A DNA stretch of 5,468 nucleotides from Clostridiaceae bacterium. Its GTDB lineage: Bacteria > Bacillota > Clostridia > Lutisporales > Lutisporaceae. The notes under the pieces are model-generated. The model was not told the origin of the DNA and searched no databases. It was given only the letters and a program-made list of their open reading frames with translations. Shown here one piece after another: positions 5,258-5,468 of this stretch. The position numbers were made by a program, and so were the translations under genes. The stretch lies in NCBI GenBank assembly GCA_003527145.1, contig DPSW01000138.1, positions 1 to 5,468 on the forward strand, in the 5' to 3' direction. The first letter of the stretch is position 1. Each line of letters begins with the position of its first letter.

Positions 5258-5468
5258 ATGATACAAATCGATGATGCAGGCAGCGGAAGCCTTATCGGAG
5301 GTACTTGCATAGGAGCTCTTCGCTGCGAAACAGGAGAGTATTATTATGAAATTATTCCTCCAATTTTATATGATAAAACCAACTTCAAGAATAAATCATA
5401 CCTATATTATACTACACAAATAGTAAAAAATGCTTTAGAAATATTACAAGTAAATGAAAATGAGGAAA
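5258..5468 (+). CDS. Unrecognised protein, N-terminal 70 codons (3' end outside window); RNase H-like start motif
   Basis: The frame is open from the ATG at 5258 to the window edge, with AGGTGA at 5248-5253 as ribosome site. I cannot name the protein. The N-terminus MIQIDDAGSGSLIGG has a short hydrophobic strand, two aspartates (Asp5, Asp6) and a glycine-rich turn, closely resembling the first catalytic motif of RNase HII (DEAGRGPLAG). After it come a strand (TCIGALR), a YYYEIIPP stretch at 28-35, and a helix-like segment around 52-64 (TTQIVKNALEILQ). There is no signal peptide or membrane segment in the visible part. The arginine of the RNase HII GRG motif is serine here, so true RNase HII is unlikely; an RNase H-fold relative is a hypothesis only. 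It is divergent from surE and its downstream neighbours are not visible. It is very probably a real gene; its function is unknown. Confidence 0.8.
   Translation, partial: MIQIDDAGSGSLIGGTCIGALRCETGEYYYEIIPPILYDKTNFKNKSYLYYTTQIVKNALEILQVNENEE

Overview
The window looks like chromosomal DNA from a low-GC, Gram-positive anaerobe, probably an amino-acid-fermenting member of the Clostridia. The evidence is the AT-rich codon use, strong AGGAGG-type ribosome binding sites, a ferredoxin-linked 2-oxoacid oxidoreductase, and a Clostridium/Peptoniphilus-type glutamate dehydrogenase. No rRNA, tRNA, CRISPR array, insertion sequence or phage gene was seen.

Layout. Nearly everything is transcribed on the minus strand, so the genes read from right to left. 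At the right edge (5258 to the end) is the only plus-strand gene, the cut-off start of an unrecognised protein. It is divergent from surE (5173 to 4403), a nucleotidase gene with a TTG start and its own intrinsic terminator at 4363-4395. After a very AT-rich gap (15 G/C in the 132 bases 4231-4362) holding a good sigma-A promoter comes a tightly packed operon. Its order is 2x[4Fe-4S] ferredoxin subunit (korD), korA, korB, korC, an RpiR/SIS-type regulator, and, after a 149-base gap, the first 157 codons of a glutamate dehydrogenase that runs off the left edge.

How the genes fit together. KorDABC form a four-subunit 2-oxoacid:ferredoxin oxidoreductase that makes an acyl-CoA, CO2 and reduced ferredoxin. 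Glutamate dehydrogenase interconverts glutamate with 2-oxoglutarate, ammonia and a reduced nicotinamide cofactor. Together they suggest a glutamate to 2-oxoglutarate to succinyl-CoA route, or its reverse, controlled by the embedded regulator. The 2-oxoglutarate assignment is partly inferred from gdh, because branched-chain 2-oxoacid enzymes (Vor) look very similar.

Points most worth a second look. Three ATTGCAAT-type palindromes lie around the operon promoter, one covering the -35 box and two exactly 40 bases apart just downstream of the predicted transcription start. The truncated plus-strand protein starts with a sequence resembling the catalytic DEAGRG motif of RNase HII. The regulator's SIS domain carries an FPRYS loop in place of the usual serine-rich sugar-phosphate loop. 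korB should start at the ATG at 2872, not at an upstream TTG inside korA.
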